Positions 4,999 through 6,502 of a stretch of 6,502 nt of DNA are shown here, piece by piece (within the stretch, counting starts at the first letter, position 1; every line of letters starts with the position of its first letter). The notes beneath the pieces are model-generated. The model had not been told where the DNA came from, did no database searches, and worked only from the letters and a program-made list of their open reading frames with translations. The translations under genes were made by a program, and so were the position numbers. Source of the DNA: Thermoplasmata archaeon (GTDB lineage: Archaea > Thermoplasmatota > E2 > DHVEG-1); the NCBI GenBank assembly GCA_030606465.1, contig JAUWGL010000051.1, forward strand, positions 1 to 6,502, given 5' to 3'.

Positions 4999-6333
4999 GA
5001 AGAAACCTGTACTATTAGTATGGAAGACGTTCAGATTCCTGAAAAAAGTAAAACCTCGGGCGTTTTAATGATTTCTGAAGTTACTAATCTTGGTTCATTT
5101 GATATCAATCTGTCATGGGATCCAACTATTGTTGATATCGATAAAATCAATGGAGGTAATTTTTCTTTATTCCATCATATTGACCATGATAATGGTTTCG
5201 TAGTTTTAACAGGTTACACAATTGAAACCGTGAATGGTAATGCAGTTATTGCAGATATTTTATTTGAAGCTGTTGGAAGCAGTGGTAGTTCATGTTCTCT
5301 GATGGTTACATACTGTCAGCTTTTAACAGCAGACCCGCAACCAGAGGAAATTGATTGTAGTTACGATGAAAATCTTGCTACAATTACCATAACAGGTTCA
5401 CAGCCGGATAATAATGGAAACACTAACGACCCTGGTGGTAATAACGACGATCCCACTTCTGACAACAATACTGCACCCATTGCAAATATCTCTGTTTCAT
5501 CAACAAAGGAAAATGTGAACACAGTGATTACTTTCGATGCCTCTGAAAGCTTTGATTCTGACGGAACAATAGCTTCTTACATGTGGGATTTTGGCGATGG
5601 TGAAACAGCTACGGGTATACAAGTTGATCATGTTTTCACGAATCCTGGTATTTATCAGGTGCTATTGACGGTAACTGACAATGATGGTGCCTTAGATGAA
5701 GATGCCGTTGATATTATTATATCTCGAGGCAACAACCCTCCAGAAAAACCAAAAATAACTGGTCCTGCGTCCGGTAGCAAAGGTATAGAATATGAATATT
5801 CTATGGTTTCTACTGATGTTGAAAATGATAATATAAGTTATATTGTTAATTGGGGTGATGGTAAAACTAATAGCACAAATTTTGTTTCTAGTAATTATTC
5901 TTCTACACTAAGTCACATATGGATTCAAGCTGGTAGATATGTAATAAAGGTAAAAGTAGAAGATGATAATCAAAGCGTTTCTGAAACAACTGAGTATGTG
6001 GTTTTAATTGATGCAAAGGAGTTGTATTATAATAATTTCTATATAGGCTATGTTACAGATGATAATGGCAATGGAACGTTTGATACATTTTTAAATAATG
6101 AAAATTTGCTTACAGAAATATCTCCTGGAAACTATTTGATTGATAGTAATGGAGATGGTATTTGGGATTATACGTATAATGCAGAAACAGAAGTTGTGGC
6201 AGAATATAAAGATACAAATAAAGAAATAAATGATAAAACCGAATATAATACCATCATTGTAATAGGTGTTCTAATTATCATAATTCTTGGTATTAGTATT
6301 ATATATATCTTTAAAGGAAAATTTAAAAAATAG
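4915..6333 (+). CDS. Membrane-anchored cohesin/PKD surface protein
   Basis: A complete protein of 472 residues. The ATG start is chosen because it begins a good signal peptide: MTKKK, hydrophobic core I-F-L-S-T-L-L-L-L-T-V-A-T-V-V, likely cut after N-S (residue 28). Then come a cohesin-like domain (32-161), an Asn/Asp/Gly linker (163-186), a PKD domain with canonical WDFGDG at 224-229, a divergent PKD/Ig-like domain with N-W-G-D-G at 312-316, two Asp-rich loops (382-390 and 410-418), a transmembrane helix (446-466) and a basic tail KGKFKK. All four cysteines (32, 127, 134, 148) lie in the cohesin part. About nine N-x-S/T sequons suggest glycosylation. The protein would sit in the cytoplasmic membrane with its cohesin facing outward, a plausible anchor for the dockerin of the preceding gene. 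It is probably transcribed separately, since a terminator lies between them. The binding partner is inferred, not shown. Confidence 0.95.
   Translation: MTKKKSSIYIKIFLSTLLLLTVATVVNSEETCTISMEDVQIPEKSKTSGVLMISEVTNLGSFDINLSWDPTIVDIDKINGGNFSLFHHIDHDNGFVVLTGYTIETVNGNAVIADILFEAVGSSGSSCSLMVTYCQLLTADPQPEEIDCSYDENLATITITGSQPDNNGNTNDPGGNNDDPTSDNNTAPIANISVSSTKENVNTVITFDASESFDSDGTIASYMWDFGDGETATGIQVDHVFTNPGIYQVLLTVTDNDGALDEDAVDIIISRGNNPPEKPKITGPASGSKGIEYEYSMVSTDVENDNISYIVNWGDGKTNSTNFVSSNYSSTLSHIWIQAGRYVIKVKVEDDNQSVSETTEYVVLIDAKELYYNNFYIGYVTDDNGNGTFDTFLNNENLLTEISPGNYLIDSNGDGIWDYTYNAETEVVAEYKDTNKEINDKTEYNTIIVIGVLIIIILGISIIYIFKGKFKK
5008..5397 (+). other. Cohesin-like domain of the anchored protein
   Basis: Residues 32-161 match the cohesin pattern: T-I-S-M-E-D-V, V-T-N-L-G-S-F-D-I-N-L-S-W-D-P, I-V-D-I-D-K-I, G-F-V-V-L-T-G, G-N-A-V-I-A-D-I-L-F-E-A-V-G and a closing A-T-I-T-I-T-G strand. 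The W-D-P ... V-x-x-I-x-K-I segment is typical of cohesins, where Y-D-P or similar precedes the V-L-x-V-x-x-V strand. Exposed distal to the membrane at the N-terminus, it is the most plausible docking site in the window. Confidence 0.75.
5473..5730 (+). other. PKD domain of the anchored protein
   Basis: Residues 187-272: A-P-I-A-N-I-S-V start, I-T-F-D-A-S-E-S-F-D-S-D-G, Y-M-W-D-F-G-D-G, H-V-F-T-N-P-G-I-Y-Q-V-L-L-T-V-T-D and D-A-V-D-I-I-I. This is a fully canonical PKD domain and serves as a stalk spacer between cohesin and membrane. Confidence 0.93.
5737..6012 (+). other. Divergent PKD/Ig-like domain
   Basis: Residues 275-366 start P-P-E-K-P-K-I-T-G-P, contain Y-I-V-N-W-G-D-G, H-I-W-I-Q-A-G-R-Y-V-I-K-V-K-V-E-D and end Y-V-V-L-I-D. 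The order of strands is that of a PKD fold with a longer first half, as in PKD-like or 'Ig-like' archaeal stalk domains. Confidence 0.7.
6058..6168 (+). other. Two Asp-rich calcium-type loops next to the membrane
   Basis: DDNGNGTFD (residues 382-390) and DSNGDGIWD (410-418) share the D-x-N-x-(N/D)-G-x-x-D spacing of short calcium loops, like those in thrombospondin type 3 repeats. The surrounding pattern (T-F, then N-Y-L-I-D, then W-D-Y-T-Y-N) looks like a small repeated stalk module. Calcium binding is likely but unproven. Confidence 0.6.
6250..6312 (+). other. C-terminal transmembrane anchor
   Basis: Residues 446-466 are a run of 21 mostly Ile/Val/Leu residues followed by KGKFKK, giving an outside-to-inside single helix with a positive cytoplasmic tail. 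This is not a PGF-type archaeosortase signal, because no P-G-F motif precedes it. Confidence 0.92.
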
Positions 6334-6347
6334 TCGAATAAAGATTT

Positions 6348-6385
6348 ATTAATATCAACATGAGATATTAATGTATAATAATCTC
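6348..6385 (+). promoter_or_regulatory. Two overlapping, mutually exclusive hairpins after the anchored-protein gene
   Basis: ATTAATATC (6348-6356) pairs perfectly with GATATTAAT (6364-6372) across a 7-base loop. Alternatively GAGATATTA (6362-6370) pairs with TAAT-A-ATCTC (6376-6385) with a single bulged A and a 5-base loop. The middle segment can take part in only one at a time. Lying 15-52 bases after the stop, they most simply form the transcript end, although no long T-run follows directly. TATAATA at 6374-6380 could instead be a TATA box for a next + strand gene. Confidence 0.4.
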
Positions 6386-6401
6386 AGTAGGTTACATTTT
6401 G

Positions 6402-6445
6402 GGATTTCCAAATGAAGCCAAAACTCATTTGGAACTCTATTTTTC
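6402..6445 (+). terminator. Hairpin followed by a short T-run
   Basis: TTCCAAATGA (6406-6415) pairs with TCATTTGGAA (6425-6434) around a 9-base loop; beyond one mismatch two or three further bases can pair. ATTTTT follows at about 6439-6444. It may be the real end of the anchored-protein transcript or a terminator of a convergent gene. It overlaps the only + strand ATG considered for a next gene. Confidence 0.35.
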
Positions 6446-6501
6446 TAAAAACCATATTATTCACACCATTACTCAACCCTCCAACATTCAATTCATACAA
6501 T
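6412..6501 (+). CDS. Possible start of a next gene (3' partial, doubtful)
   Basis: ATG at 6412 opens a frame to the window end (30 codons) starting M-K-P-K-L-I-W-N-S-I-F-L-K-T-I-L-F-T-P-L-L, which loosely resembles a signal peptide. TATAATA lies 32-38 bases upstream, but no ribosome binding site is visible and the ATG sits in a hairpin. An alternative is the end of a convergent gene on the other strand (6500 down to stop 6384-6386, 38 codons). I cannot choose between them. Confidence 0.2.
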   Translation, partial: MKPKLIWNSIFLKTILFTPLLNPPTFNSYN

Positions 6502-6502
6502 G

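Noticed and set aside
1..6502. CRISPR array, tRNA, rRNA or insertion sequence
   Set aside because: No short regularly spaced repeats, no tRNA-like cloverleaf pattern, no transposase frame and no terminal inverted repeats were seen; the repeats present are protein domain duplications.

Overview
The window appears to come from an AT-rich archaeal genome and holds the end of a very large secreted surface protein followed by a second, membrane-anchored surface protein, both on the + strand. The archaeal assignment is an inference. It rests on PKD domains, duplicated S-layer-like modules, a propeller domain, cohesin and dockerin modules in non-cellulase proteins, a C-terminal single-helix anchor, and the absence of a clear bacterial-type promoter or strong Shine-Dalgarno site before the second gene. 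I cannot name the species. Methanotrophic/methanogenic Euryarchaeota or a Thermoplasmatota-like lineage would fit.

Region 1 (1-4755) is a coding region already open at the first base, so its true start lies upstream. Reading along the protein, it contains a roughly 300-residue surface module (copy 1), an S-layer-like beta-rich stretch, a second copy of the same module with a six-bladed propeller-like domain spliced into it, two tandem PKD domains, a cohesin-like domain, and a two-repeat dockerin at the extreme C-terminus. There is no membrane anchor after the dockerin.

Region 2 (4756-4914) is intergenic. It has a strong stem-loop plus T-run terminator, then an AT-rich stretch with a plausible TATA box for the next gene. 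The two genes therefore look like separate, adjacent transcription units.

Region 3 (4915-6333) encodes a complete 472-residue protein: signal peptide, cohesin-like domain, Asn/Gly/Asp linker, one clear PKD domain, one divergent PKD/Ig-like domain, two short Asp-rich calcium-type loops, a transmembrane helix and a basic tail.

Region 4 (6334-6502) holds overlapping inverted repeats and the ambiguous edge of a possible next gene.

Working model (inference): the membrane-anchored cohesin of the second protein docks the dockerin of the large protein, attaching it to the cell. Because the large protein also carries a cohesin-like domain, it could receive another dockerin and form chains or a lattice. 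As I recall, Archaeoglobus fulgidus also has adjacent genes with cohesin-plus-dockerin and cohesin-only architectures. The S-layer-like repeats and the inserted propeller make this arrangement look like a surface-layer assembly rather than a polysaccharide-degrading cellulosome.
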